DNA of 25,241 bases from Gammaproteobacteria bacterium. GTDB lineage: Bacteria > Pseudomonadota > Gammaproteobacteria > Steroidobacterales > Steroidobacteraceae. The stretch spans positions 1 through 25,241 of the forward strand of contig JASHVF010000144.1 in the NCBI GenBank assembly GCA_030039615.1, in the 5' to 3' direction. Below the pieces are notes generated by a model. It was not told where the DNA came from. It worked only from the letters and a program-made list of their open reading frames with translations, and did not search any database. Position 1 is the first letter of the stretch. The number at the start of each line of letters is the position of its first letter. Of this stretch, positions 13,239 to 19,595 are shown one piece after another. A program made the translations under genes and the position numbers.

Positions 13239-16097
13239 ATGCTGAATCTCACCAATTTCCGGTGCGCCGTGTCGCTGTGGCGACGCCGCGCCACCCTCGC
13301 ACTCGTGCTCGGTTGCGCCGTCGGCGCGATGCCCGCCGGCTCGACGTTCACAGCCGCCGCGGCGAATGCCGCGGCAACGCCCTCGGGTGCCGTTCCCGGT
13401 CTGGTGCAACTGCCCGGCCATGTGAACGGACGCGCCCGGCCGCAGTTCGACCTGGGTCCCGCGCCCGACTCGCTCGCCGTACACGGCCTCGAGATCGTGT
13501 TGGCGAAAACCCCGGCACAGCAGCAGGCGATCGAGGCGTTGATCGCCGCACAGCAGGACCCGCGGTCGACGCTCTACCACCGCTGGCTCACTCCGGCGCA
13601 GTACGGCGCGCGCTTCGGCGCAAGCGCCGCTACCGTCGCTGCCATGACCCGCTGGCTCGAAGCTGGCGGCTTCAGCGTCGACGCGCTGCCCGCCAACCGC
13701 TCGGAGCTGCGCTTTCACGGCACCAAGGCGCAGGTGGAGGCGGCATTTCACCTTGAGATCGATCTCTTCGAGGTGGCTGGCGTAAAGCACTATGCCAACG
13801 TCAGCAATCCGCAGGTGCCCGCGGGGCTCGCGCCGGCCATCGCCACGATCCACGGGCTCAATGACTTCTACCCGCGCTCGACCCTCAGGCAGCGGTCCGC
13901 ACATGGCGTCGACGCCAGGCCCCAGATCACCTACGACGCAGGCGCCGAGAGCTTCATCGCCCCCGGCGACTTCGCCGTGATGTACAACGTCGGGCCGCTC
14001 TACAGCGCGGGCATCAACGGCAGCGGCGTGACCATCGCGGTCCCCGAAGAGAGCGACATCGATCCAACGGTAGCCGACACCTTCTGGAGCGATCTTGGGA
14101 TCGCGGTACCGGCGACGATCGATCCCAGGACGGTTCCCGGAGGAAACGACCCCGGACAGACCATGGACGGCAACGAGTCCGAGGCTTACCTCGACGTCGA
14201 GGTCGCGGGCGGCATCGCCCCGGGCGCAACCATCGTGGTGGTGAGCGACACCAACGCCGCCGATGCCTTCCAGTACATCATCGAGCAGAATCTTGGCCAG
14301 GTAGTCAGTATCTCTTTCAGCGCCTGCGAGAGCGACCTGGGCTCGGACAACAGCGCCATCGACACCTTGTTCTCGGAGGCGGCCACCCAGGGTGAGACGG
14401 TGCTCGTGGCGAGCGATGATGCGGGGGTTGCGGGCTGCGAGCAGAATCTCTTCACTCAGGGGACGCTCGCGACCACCGGCTTCGCCGTCAACGGGCTGGC
14501 TGCGAGCCCCCACGCCCTGGCGGTCGGCGGCACCGACTTCGATCCGACGCAGCCCCAGAGCTGGGCGAGCAGCAATGCCGCCGGTACCCTCGCCAACGCG
14601 CAGGCGCACATTCCCGAGATGGTCTGGAACGACACCTGCGCCAATCCGCTGATCGCCCAGTTTCTCTCGACCACCACCAGCGCGCTCTGCAACGAGGCCG
14701 AGTACGACGGCGAGCCGAATCCGTTCCTCGAGATCGCCGGCAGCGGCGCGGGCGTCAGCAGCTGTACGTCGGTGGATTCCATCACCAATGCCTGCAAGGG
14801 TGGCTACGCGGTGCCGAGCTGGCAGTCCGGCGTCGCCGGTATTTCCGGGCTTTCCGGCCGCGCGCTGCCGGACGTCGCGGTGGCCTCCGCCGGCTGGATC
14901 ATCTGCTCCTGGGACGACGCGACCTGCAACCCGGCGAACGAAAACGACGTCGACATCGTCGGCGGCACCTCCTCGTCAACGCCCGCGGTCGCGGCCATCG
15001 TCGCGCTGCTCGATCAGGAGATGGGCGGCGGCCAGGGTCTCCTCAACCCGGTGCTCTATCAGCTCGCGGCGACCGAGTACGGCACGGCGGCGGCGCCCAA
15101 CGCGAGCGCCGCGGGCTGCAGCGCGAGTCTCGGCGCAACGATCGGCGCAAACTGCATCTTCTACAACGTGGTCGCCGGCAGTGACGCCATGCCGTGCACG
15201 GTCGCTTCTTTCAGCGACGCGGGCAGCGCACCGGCCACTACCTGCACTGCCGCGGGCGGTGATGCAAACGGCATCATCGAATTGAACGGCAGTGCGCAGT
15301 ATGCGGCCGCCAGCGGTTACACCATCGCCTCCGGCCTCGGCAGCATCAATGCCGCGAAGCTGGTACTCGCGATCTCACTGCCCGCGCCCACGGGACTCAG
15401 CGCCAAGCCGGGCGGCCAGTCGGTAGAGCTCAGCTGGACGGCCGACGCCCACGCGACGAGCTACGACGTCTACCAGGCGAGCACCAGCGGGCAGGAGGGG
15501 ACCACTGCGGTGCAGAGCGGCGTGAGCGGGGCAACCACCACAGTCTCGGGTCTCAAGTTCGCGCAGACCTACTACTTCACCGTCGCCGCGCAGTCGGCGC
15601 TCGGGATCTCGCCCCAGTCGGGCGAGATACAGACCATGACCGTGCCGGCCGCGCCCACCGGGCTCGCTGCCACTGCCGGCAACGCCCAGGCGACGCTCTC
15701 GTGGACCGCGGTGAGCGGCGCGAGCAGTTACAACCTCTATCAGGGAACCTCCGCTGGCGGGGAGAGCGCAACGCCGGTACAGAGCGGCATCAGCGGGCTG
15801 AGCACGACCGTCTCGGGTCTCACCAACGGCACGACCTATTACTTCACGGTCGCGGCGGTCGATGCGGGCGGCGCGTCGGCGCCCTCCAACGAGGCACAGG
15901 CGAGTCCGGTGGCACCGGCGAGCGGCGGAGGCGGCGGCGCCATGGGGGCGCTCGAACTGGCGCTGCTGGCGCTTCTCACCTCGTTTGCGGCGGCGAGTCG
16001 CTATCGCCCGCTGTCGAGTGAGCTCACCCAACGCGCGATATCCGCGCGCGACATCGCGCCCGAGCGCCGCGCCACCTCGCGCCCGCCCCGGAAGTAG
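13239..16097 (+). CDS. Secreted S53 peptidase (sedolisin/kumamolisin type) with two FN3 domains
   Basis: This 952-residue serine-carboxyl peptidase has a signal peptide (Arg-Arg-Arg then Leu/Ala core, to about residue 42), a pro-kumamolisin activation domain (about 70-212, with Tyr-His-x-Trp-Leu-Thr-Pro), the catalytic domain (about 240-712), two FN3 domains and a C-terminal helix. Catalytic Glu315 and Asp319 sit in Glu-Ala-Tyr-Leu-Asp-Val-Glu, the oxyanion Asp394 in Ala-Ser-Asp-Asp-Ala-Gly (family: Ser-Gly-Asp), and Ser578 in Gly-Gly-Thr-Ser-Ser-Ser-Thr-Pro. At the calcium site the usual Asp residues appear replaced (Asn-Val-Val-Ala-Gly and Gly-Tyr-Thr-x-Ala-Ser-Gly). The end has six glycines/serine, a hydrophobic helix and Arg-Tyr-Arg (about 895-923), like a GlyGly-CTERM surface-sorting tail, plus 29 extra residues. 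ATG 13239 has an AGGGAG site. The last 97 bases overlap trxC on the other strand. Confidence 0.92.
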   Translation: MLNLTNFRCAVSLWRRRATLALVLGCAVGAMPAGSTFTAAAANAAATPSGAVPGLVQLPGHVNGRARPQFDLGPAPDSLAVHGLEIVLAKTPAQQQAIEALIAAQQDPRSTLYHRWLTPAQYGARFGASAATVAAMTRWLEAGGFSVDALPANRSELRFHGTKAQVEAAFHLEIDLFEVAGVKHYANVSNPQVPAGLAPAIATIHGLNDFYPRSTLRQRSAHGVDARPQITYDAGAESFIAPGDFAVMYNVGPLYSAGINGSGVTIAVPEESDIDPTVADTFWSDLGIAVPATIDPRTVPGGNDPGQTMDGNESEAYLDVEVAGGIAPGATIVVVSDTNAADAFQYIIEQNLGQVVSISFSACESDLGSDNSAIDTLFSEAATQGETVLVASDDAGVAGCEQNLFTQGTLATTGFAVNGLAASPHALAVGGTDFDPTQPQSWASSNAAGTLANAQAHIPEMVWNDTCANPLIAQFLSTTTSALCNEAEYDGEPNPFLEIAGSGAGVSSCTSVDSITNACKGGYAVPSWQSGVAGISGLSGRALPDVAVASAGWIICSWDDATCNPANENDVDIVGGTSSSTPAVAAIVALLDQEMGGGQGLLNPVLYQLAATEYGTAAAPNASAAGCSASLGATIGANCIFYNVVAGSDAMPCTVASFSDAGSAPATTCTAAGGDANGIIELNGSAQYAAASGYTIASGLGSINAAKLVLAISLPAPTGLSAKPGGQSVELSWTADAHATSYDVYQASTSGQEGTTAVQSGVSGATTTVSGLKFAQTYYFTVAAQSALGISPQSGEIQTMTVPAAPTGLAATAGNAQATLSWTAVSGASSYNLYQGTSAGGESATPVQSGISGLSTTVSGLTNGTTYYFTVAAVDAGGASAPSNEAQASPVAPASGGGGGAMGALELALLALLTSFAAASRYRPLSSELTQRAISARDIAPERRATSRPPRK
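15381..15908 (+). repeat. Two tandem FN3 domains inside the S53 peptidase
   Basis: Residues about 715-800 and 803-890 are two copies of one module. Each starts Pro-x-x-Thr-Gly-Leu, has Leu-Ser-Trp-Thr, then Tyr-x-x-Tyr-Gln, a Thr-Thr-Val-Ser-Gly-Leu strand and Thr-Tyr-Tyr-Phe-Thr-Val-Ala-Ala. Shared wording such as Val-Gln-Ser-Gly points to a fairly recent duplication. FN3 modules in secreted enzymes often act as spacers or bind polymers. Confidence 0.85.
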
Positions 16098-16444
16098 ATC
16101 AGTGTCGGAATACTGCGGATGCCGAACTCGCCGCCGAGCCCGGGTTCGGCATCGGTGTTGACCTTCGCCAGGCGCACTTTGGGCTCGAGCTCGGCCGTCG
16201 CCGCCGCGTATTCCGGCGCCATCATCTGACAGGGGCCGCACCAGGGAGCCCAGAAGTCCACGACCACCGGCAGGTCGTTGCGCTCGATGAATTTGCGGAA
16301 GCTGGCCGCGCCGAGCTCGGCGGGATGGCCGGTAAAGAGCCGCTGGTGGCACTGCCCGCATTTCGGTGCCTCGCCGAGCCGCTCGGCGGGAATGCGGTTG
16401 GTCGCCGCGCAGTGCGGGCAGACCACATGGAGTGCCTCAGTCAT
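16001..16444 (-). CDS. trxC: Thioredoxin 2
   Basis: This cytoplasmic disulfide reductase of 147 residues has the TrxC design: an N-terminal zinc ribbon with Cys9-x-x-Cys12 and Cys29-x-x-Cys32, then a thioredoxin fold with the active site Trp-Cys-Gly-Pro-Cys (Cys69, Cys72), Asp63 buried in Val-Asp-Phe-Trp-Ala, and the cis-proline in Ser-Ile-Pro-Thr. In Escherichia coli TrxC is induced by oxidative stress. A TTG two codons upstream is in frame, but ATG 16444 is the likely start. There is no ribosome site: a TATATG box ends only 8 bases before the ATG, so the messenger may be leaderless. The C-terminal 97 bases overlap the tail of the S53 peptidase gene; the thioredoxin end (Ala-Arg-Trp-Val-Ser-Ser-Leu) looks normal, so this gene is the intact partner. 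Confidence 0.95.
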   Translation of the reverse strand: MTEALHVVCPHCAATNRIPAERLGEAPKCGQCHQRLFTGHPAELGAASFRKFIERNDLPVVVDFWAPWCGPCQMMAPEYAAATAELEPKVRLAKVNTDAEPGLGGEFGIRSIPTLIYFRGGREVARRSGAMSRADIARWVSSLDSGR

Positions 16445-16452
16445 AGCCAAAG

Positions 16453-16481
16453 CATATAGGGCCCGGCGACGCGCAATTCAA
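16453..16481 (-). promoter_or_regulatory. trxC promoter, possibly giving a leaderless transcript
   Basis: The minus strand reads TTGAAT (16476-16481), exactly 17 bases, then TATATG (16453-16458). The usual distance from -10 box to transcript start would put the first base within a base or two of the trxC ATG at 16444. No OxyR-type site is recognised upstream. Confidence 0.5.
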
Positions 16482-16563
16482 TGACCTGCAGCGCCGCGGC
16501 CTCCTGCGGGAACATACTGTGCGCCGGCCGGTCGAATCGGGCGATGCCCGCTCGGACTGCTCC

Positions 16564-17262
16564 ATGAAGCCGACGATCCGCGCGCTGGCGCGCAGCTGGT
16601 GGCGCGACTACCGCAACACCCTGTTATTCCTGTGCCTGCTGCTCGGCTTTCGCTCGGCCTGGGCCGACTGGGTCACCGTGCCGACCGCGTCGATGAATCC
16701 CACGATCGTCGAGGGCGACTATCTGCTGGTCGATAAGCACGTCTTTGGACTGCGCCTGCCGTTCACCCGCGTGCATCTCACGGCCGGTGCGGATCCGGCC
16801 CGCGGCGACATCGTGGTATTCGATTCCCCGGCCGATGGTATCTCGCTCGTCAAGCGGGTGATCGGCATACCGGGCGACGTCGTGGCGCTCGAGGACGACC
16901 GGCTCACCGTCAACGGTCATGCGGCGCACTACTCCGCCGGGGATCTCACCGCCATCCGCGACCTGCTGGCCGCCACCTCCCGTCAGCATCCGCACCTGCT
17001 GCGCGAGACGGGGCTCGGCCCGTCCCACGACATCATGATCCTGCCGGAGCGGGCGGCGCGCCGCTCGCTGCCGGCCGTGAGCGTGCCGCCGGGCATGTAC
17101 TTCATGATGGGAGACAACCGCGACAACAGCGCGGACTCGCGCTACTTCGGCTTCGTACCCCGCCGCAACATCATCGGACGCGCCACGCGCGTGCTCATCT
17201 CCTTCGATCCCGAGCGCCACTACGCGCCGCGCTCGGACCGCTTGCTCGCGCCGCTCGGCTGA
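16564..17262 (+). CDS. lepB: Signal peptidase I
   Basis: This 232-residue membrane protease removes signal peptides from exported proteins on the outer face of the inner membrane. One transmembrane helix (about 18-33) precedes the catalytic Ser43 in Pro-Thr-Ala-Ser-Met-Asn-Pro-Thr. The general-base Lys97 is in Ser-Leu-Val-Lys-Arg-Val-Ile-Gly-x-Pro-Gly-Asp, and the conserved box E is Gly-Asp-Asn-Arg-Asp-Asn-Ser-x-Asp-Ser-Arg-Tyr-Phe-Gly. I chose ATG 16564 over the upstream frame to 16519, because the protein then begins with a short basic segment before the helix. LepB in gammaproteobacteria usually lies between lepA and rnc and often has two helices; this stand-alone, one-helix form next to a secreted peptidase looks like an extra paralogue. 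The last 68 bases overlap the DUF1697 gene on the other strand. Confidence 0.93.
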   Translation: MKPTIRALARSWWRDYRNTLLFLCLLLGFRSAWADWVTVPTASMNPTIVEGDYLLVDKHVFGLRLPFTRVHLTAGADPARGDIVVFDSPADGISLVKRVIGIPGDVVALEDDRLTVNGHAAHYSAGDLTAIRDLLAATSRQHPHLLRETGLGPSHDIMILPERAARRSLPAVSVPPGMYFMMGDNRDNSADSRYFGFVPRRNIIGRATRVLISFDPERHYAPRSDRLLAPLG

Positions 17263-17851
17263 GCGGCGCCGCGCGCCGTCGGAGCTTGCGCCCCGGCGCC
17301 TTTGCCGGTGCCGCTGCGGCTTCGGCGGACATGAGCAACAGTCGCCTGGCGGTGCGCCAGTTGCGTGCCGTGGCAGCCACGCCGAGGAAGCGCTCGACCT
17401 TGTCGTGCAGCGCGGATTCCGGGAATCCCTGCGGCGTGTAGAGGTAGAAGACTCCGCCGCTGAGCGCAAACGCGTCGCCGCCGCTGCGCAGGCGCTTCAG
17501 CGCCTCGAGATCCGGGCTGCGCGGGGGCTCCGAGAGAAAGAAGAGATGCAGCGACTTGTGGTCGTCGTCGGCCTGTGCAAACGGGTTGCCGCGCACGGCA
17601 TTCGCCAGCTCCTCGCACGACAGCACCATGACCCGGGTCTCGAACTGCGCCTGCTCGAGGATCAGACGCGCGATCCGCCCCTCGAGCGCGCGCGCATCGC
17701 CCGCGGCGCTCTCGAACACCACGTTGCCGCTCGCGATGTAGGTGCGCACCGCGCCGAAGCCGGCGCGTGTCAGCAGCGCGGCCAGATCCTTCATCAGGAG
17801 CCTGCGGCTCCCGACGACGTTCACTCCGCGCAGCAGCGCGATCCAGGTGTT
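17195..17851 (-). CDS. DUF1697 family protein
   Basis: The 218-residue protein starts with the family's Asn-Thr-Trp-Ile-Ala-Leu-Leu-Arg-Gly-Val-Asn-Val, then has Met-Lys-Asp-Leu-x-x-Leu, a Thr-Tyr-Ile-Ala-Ser-Gly-Asn-Val-Val-Phe strand, a Pro-Phe segment and Leu-x-Leu-Phe-Phe-Leu. DUF1697 proteins are small soluble proteins of unknown function. The family start falls on a TTG at 17851; an upstream GTG (17872) would add eight or so basic residues not seen in homologues. The normal domain ends near residue 178 with Thr-Ala-Arg-Asn-Trp-Arg-Thr; the last 40 or so residues are an Ala/Arg-rich basic tail, part of which overlaps the end of lepB. The tail may bind nucleic acid or may be a late extension after loss of a stop. 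Confidence 0.87.
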   Translation of the reverse strand, partial: NTWIALLRGVNVVGSRRLLMKDLAALLTRAGFGAVRTYIASGNVVFESAAGDARALEGRIARLILEQAQFETRVMVLSCEELANAVRGNPFAQADDDHKSLHLFFLSEPPRSPDLEALKRLRSGGDAFALSGGVFYLYTPQGFPESALHDKVERFLGVAATARNWRTARRLLLMSAEAAAAPAKAPGRKLRRRAAPLSRAARASGPSAARSGARDRRR

Positions 17852-17927
17852 CAAGCGTGACCCACGCACGCTCCCCGTTGCGAAGCCCGTCAAGGAATGG
17901 AGACCATGCGAGTCTTAATGTTAACTC

Positions 17928-17942
17928 GCGCTTGGCAAGCGC
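17928..17942. promoter_or_regulatory. 15-bp dyad in a divergent gap
   Basis: GCGCTTGGCAAGCGC has perfect 7-base arms around one central base. It lies between the DUF1697 start (17851) and the 61-residue gene start (17968), next to an AT-rich TTAATGTTAA stretch (17915-17924) that could hold -10 elements. Position and symmetry fit an operator for one or both genes. Confidence 0.4.
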
Positions 17943-17967
17943 AGCGAATTCCTAAAACCTGCAGCCC

Positions 17968-18153
17968 ATGTCGCATGCATTGCCCGCCGAACTTCCGGTT
18001 CCGCTGCTCGAGCGGCTGCGCGCCGAGGGTATCGCTACCCTCGAGGCGTGGGTTGCGCTCGGCCGCCGCCGCCGGCAGATCTTCGGTGTCACGCGTGCCG
18101 CGGTCGAGCAGCTCGACGCTCTCGCCAAAGCGGCATTGCGGCCGAAGTCCTGA
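17968..18153 (+). CDS. Small helical protein, 61 residues
   Basis: I cannot assign a family. The product is almost all helix: Val-Pro-Leu-Leu-Glu-Arg-Leu-Arg-Ala-Glu-Gly-Ile, then a Leu-Glu-Ala-Trp-x-x-Leu-Gly helix, a basic Arg-Arg-Arg-Arg-Gln turn, and Val-Thr-Arg-Ala-Ala-Val-Glu-Gln-Leu-Asp-Ala-Leu-Ala. Helix - Gly-Ile-x-x-Leu - helix resembles helix-hairpin-helix or RNA polymerase alpha-CTD-like pieces that touch DNA, but this is only a resemblance. Codon third positions are GC-rich as in the neighbours. There is no clear ribosome site upstream of the ATG, which lowers confidence. Confidence 0.5.
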   Translation: MSHALPAELPVPLLERLRAEGIATLEAWVALGRRRRQIFGVTRAAVEQLDALAKAALRPKS

Positions 18154-18281
18154 CCCCGACGCGCTGATCCAGGACCGCGTGGCGGCACCCGTCCGCCCGC
18201 GGCGTTTGTCTGTTGCGCCGCGATCCGGGTTAGAGTGGCGCCGCGGCGCCGTCCGCGCCTGAGGCTTGCGGGGAAGACAAC

Positions 18282-18830
18282 ATGATCGGGGAAATTCTGT
18301 CGCGCTACTGGTGGATGACGGTGCTGCGCGGCCTGTTCTGGATCCTGTTCGGCATCGTGATCCTGGCGCGCCCCGGCATCTCCCTGCTGTCGCTGACACT
18401 CGCCCTCGGAATCGTGATATTCGCCGACGGCATTCTCAACGTGGCGAACGCGATCGCGGGACGCAAGGTACACGATGACTGGTGGGTTCTGCTCCTGGTC
18501 GGGCTCACGGGTATCGGCGTCGGCGCCCTGACCTTCTACAGTCCGCAGACGACGGCCATAGCGCTGGTGTTCTACGTGGCGATCTGGGCGATCGCGACCG
18601 GGTTGCTGGAGATCACGGCCGCGATTCGCCTGCGCAAGCAGCTGGCCGGCGAGGTGTGGCTGATCCTCGCAGGGATTGCGTCGGTGGTGTTCGGCGTGCT
18701 GCTGATCGCACAGCCCGCCGCCGGCGCACTCACGCTGCTGTGGCTGTTTGGCGTCTATGCGATCGCCTTCGGCGTGCTGCTGGTGCTGCTCGCCTTCAGG
18801 GTGCGCAGCGGCATCAAGCGCCTGGTATGA
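18282..18830 (+). CDS. HdeD-family membrane protein (DUF308)
   Basis: The 182-residue inner-membrane protein has six predicted helices and two DUF308-like halves. Each half has a Gly-Ile-x-x-Ile-x-x-Gly or Gly-Ile-Ala-Ser-Val-Val-Phe-Gly-Val-Leu helix followed by a short Arg-Pro or Gln-Pro turn and a second helix, the typical HdeD pattern. It starts Tyr-Trp-Trp-x-x-x-Leu-Arg-Gly and ends with a basic tail. Escherichia coli HdeD supports acid resistance at high cell density; in most bacteria the role is not known. ATG 18282 has a GGGGAAG site 7 bases upstream. It appears to be a single-gene unit. Confidence 0.9.
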   Translation: MIGEILSRYWWMTVLRGLFWILFGIVILARPGISLLSLTLALGIVIFADGILNVANAIAGRKVHDDWWVLLLVGLTGIGVGALTFYSPQTTAIALVFYVAIWAIATGLLEITAAIRLRKQLAGEVWLILAGIASVVFGVLLIAQPAAGALTLLWLFGVYAIAFGVLLVLLAFRVRSGIKRLV

Positions 18831-18985
18831 GAGCCGCTCGTTCAGGCGGCCACGTCGGCTGAAGAGCCCGCCGCCCTCCTTTGGTGCAACGGCGCCCGGC
18901 GTGCCCTGCGAGCGCACGCGGTACGCTCCTCGCCGGCTGCTGGCAGCTCCCGCCGCACTGGCACGGCGGTTGCAGCGCCTGCGAT

Positions 18986-19567
18986 ATGAATACCTATCAC
19001 GGCTGGATGATTCAGACGGGTCCGCGGCTGCGCCACTCCCCGGCCGCACTGGTCCGCAACGCCTGCGAGGAGGACTTCGGCGCGATCGCCGCGATCTACG
19101 CGCCCCACGTGCTCTGCGGCCTCGCCACCTTCGAGGAGCAGCCGCCCTCGGCCGATGAGTTGCGGCAGCGTCGCGCCGCGATCGTGCGCGCCGGCCTGCC
19201 CTACCTGGTCGCCGTCGTCGACGGCGGCGTCGTCGGCTACGCCTATGCGAGCGCCTATCGGCCGCGCGCTGCGTATCGCTACACGGTCGAGGACTCGGTG
19301 TACGTCGAGGACGGCCAGCGCGGCCTCGGGATCGGCAGCGTGCTGCTCGCGGCGCTCATTGCCCGCTGCGAAGCAGGCCCCTGGCGGCAGATGCTCGCCG
19401 TGATCGGCGACAGCGCCAATGCCGCCTCGCTCGCGCTGCACCGGCGGCTCGGGTTCGAGCTCACCGGGACCTTCAACTCGGTCGGATTCAAGCTCGGCCG
19501 CTGGGTCGACACGGTGCTGATGCAGCGAGCGCTCGGCAGCGGCGACCGCGGCGTGCCGCGGACCTGA
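18986..19567 (+). CDS. GNAT acetyltransferase, phosphinothricin N-acetyltransferase-like
   Basis: The 193-residue enzyme acetylates a small amine with acetyl-CoA. It begins with Val-Arg-Asn-Ala-x-Glu-x-Asp-x-x-Ala-Ile-x-x-Ile-Tyr, then Ala-Thr-Phe-Glu-Glu, and has the subgroup marks Ala-Tyr-Arg-Tyr-Thr-Val-Glu-Asp-Ser-Val-Tyr-Val (about 97-108) and the acetyl-CoA loop Gln-Arg-Gly-Leu-Gly-Ile-Gly (111-117). Relatives act on phosphinothricin or methionine sulfoximine/sulfone; the real substrate is open. The frame is open from 18881, but ATG 18986 gives the usual length; ATG 19007 is also possible and neither has a strong ribosome site. The 155 bases upstream hold no other gene. Confidence 0.88.
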   Translation: MNTYHGWMIQTGPRLRHSPAALVRNACEEDFGAIAAIYAPHVLCGLATFEEQPPSADELRQRRAAIVRAGLPYLVAVVDGGVVGYAYASAYRPRAAYRYTVEDSVYVEDGQRGLGIGSVLLAALIARCEAGPWRQMLAVIGDSANAASLALHRRLGFELTGTFNSVGFKLGRWVDTVLMQRALGSGDRGVPRT

Positions 19568-19595
19568 CAGCGGCCGCGGGCTTGGGGCGCCTGCT

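Noticed and set aside
13038..14609. Minus-strand open frame of 523 codons opposite the S53 peptidase
   Set aside because: No domain or signal can be seen and it covers the catalytic region of a recognisable enzyme.
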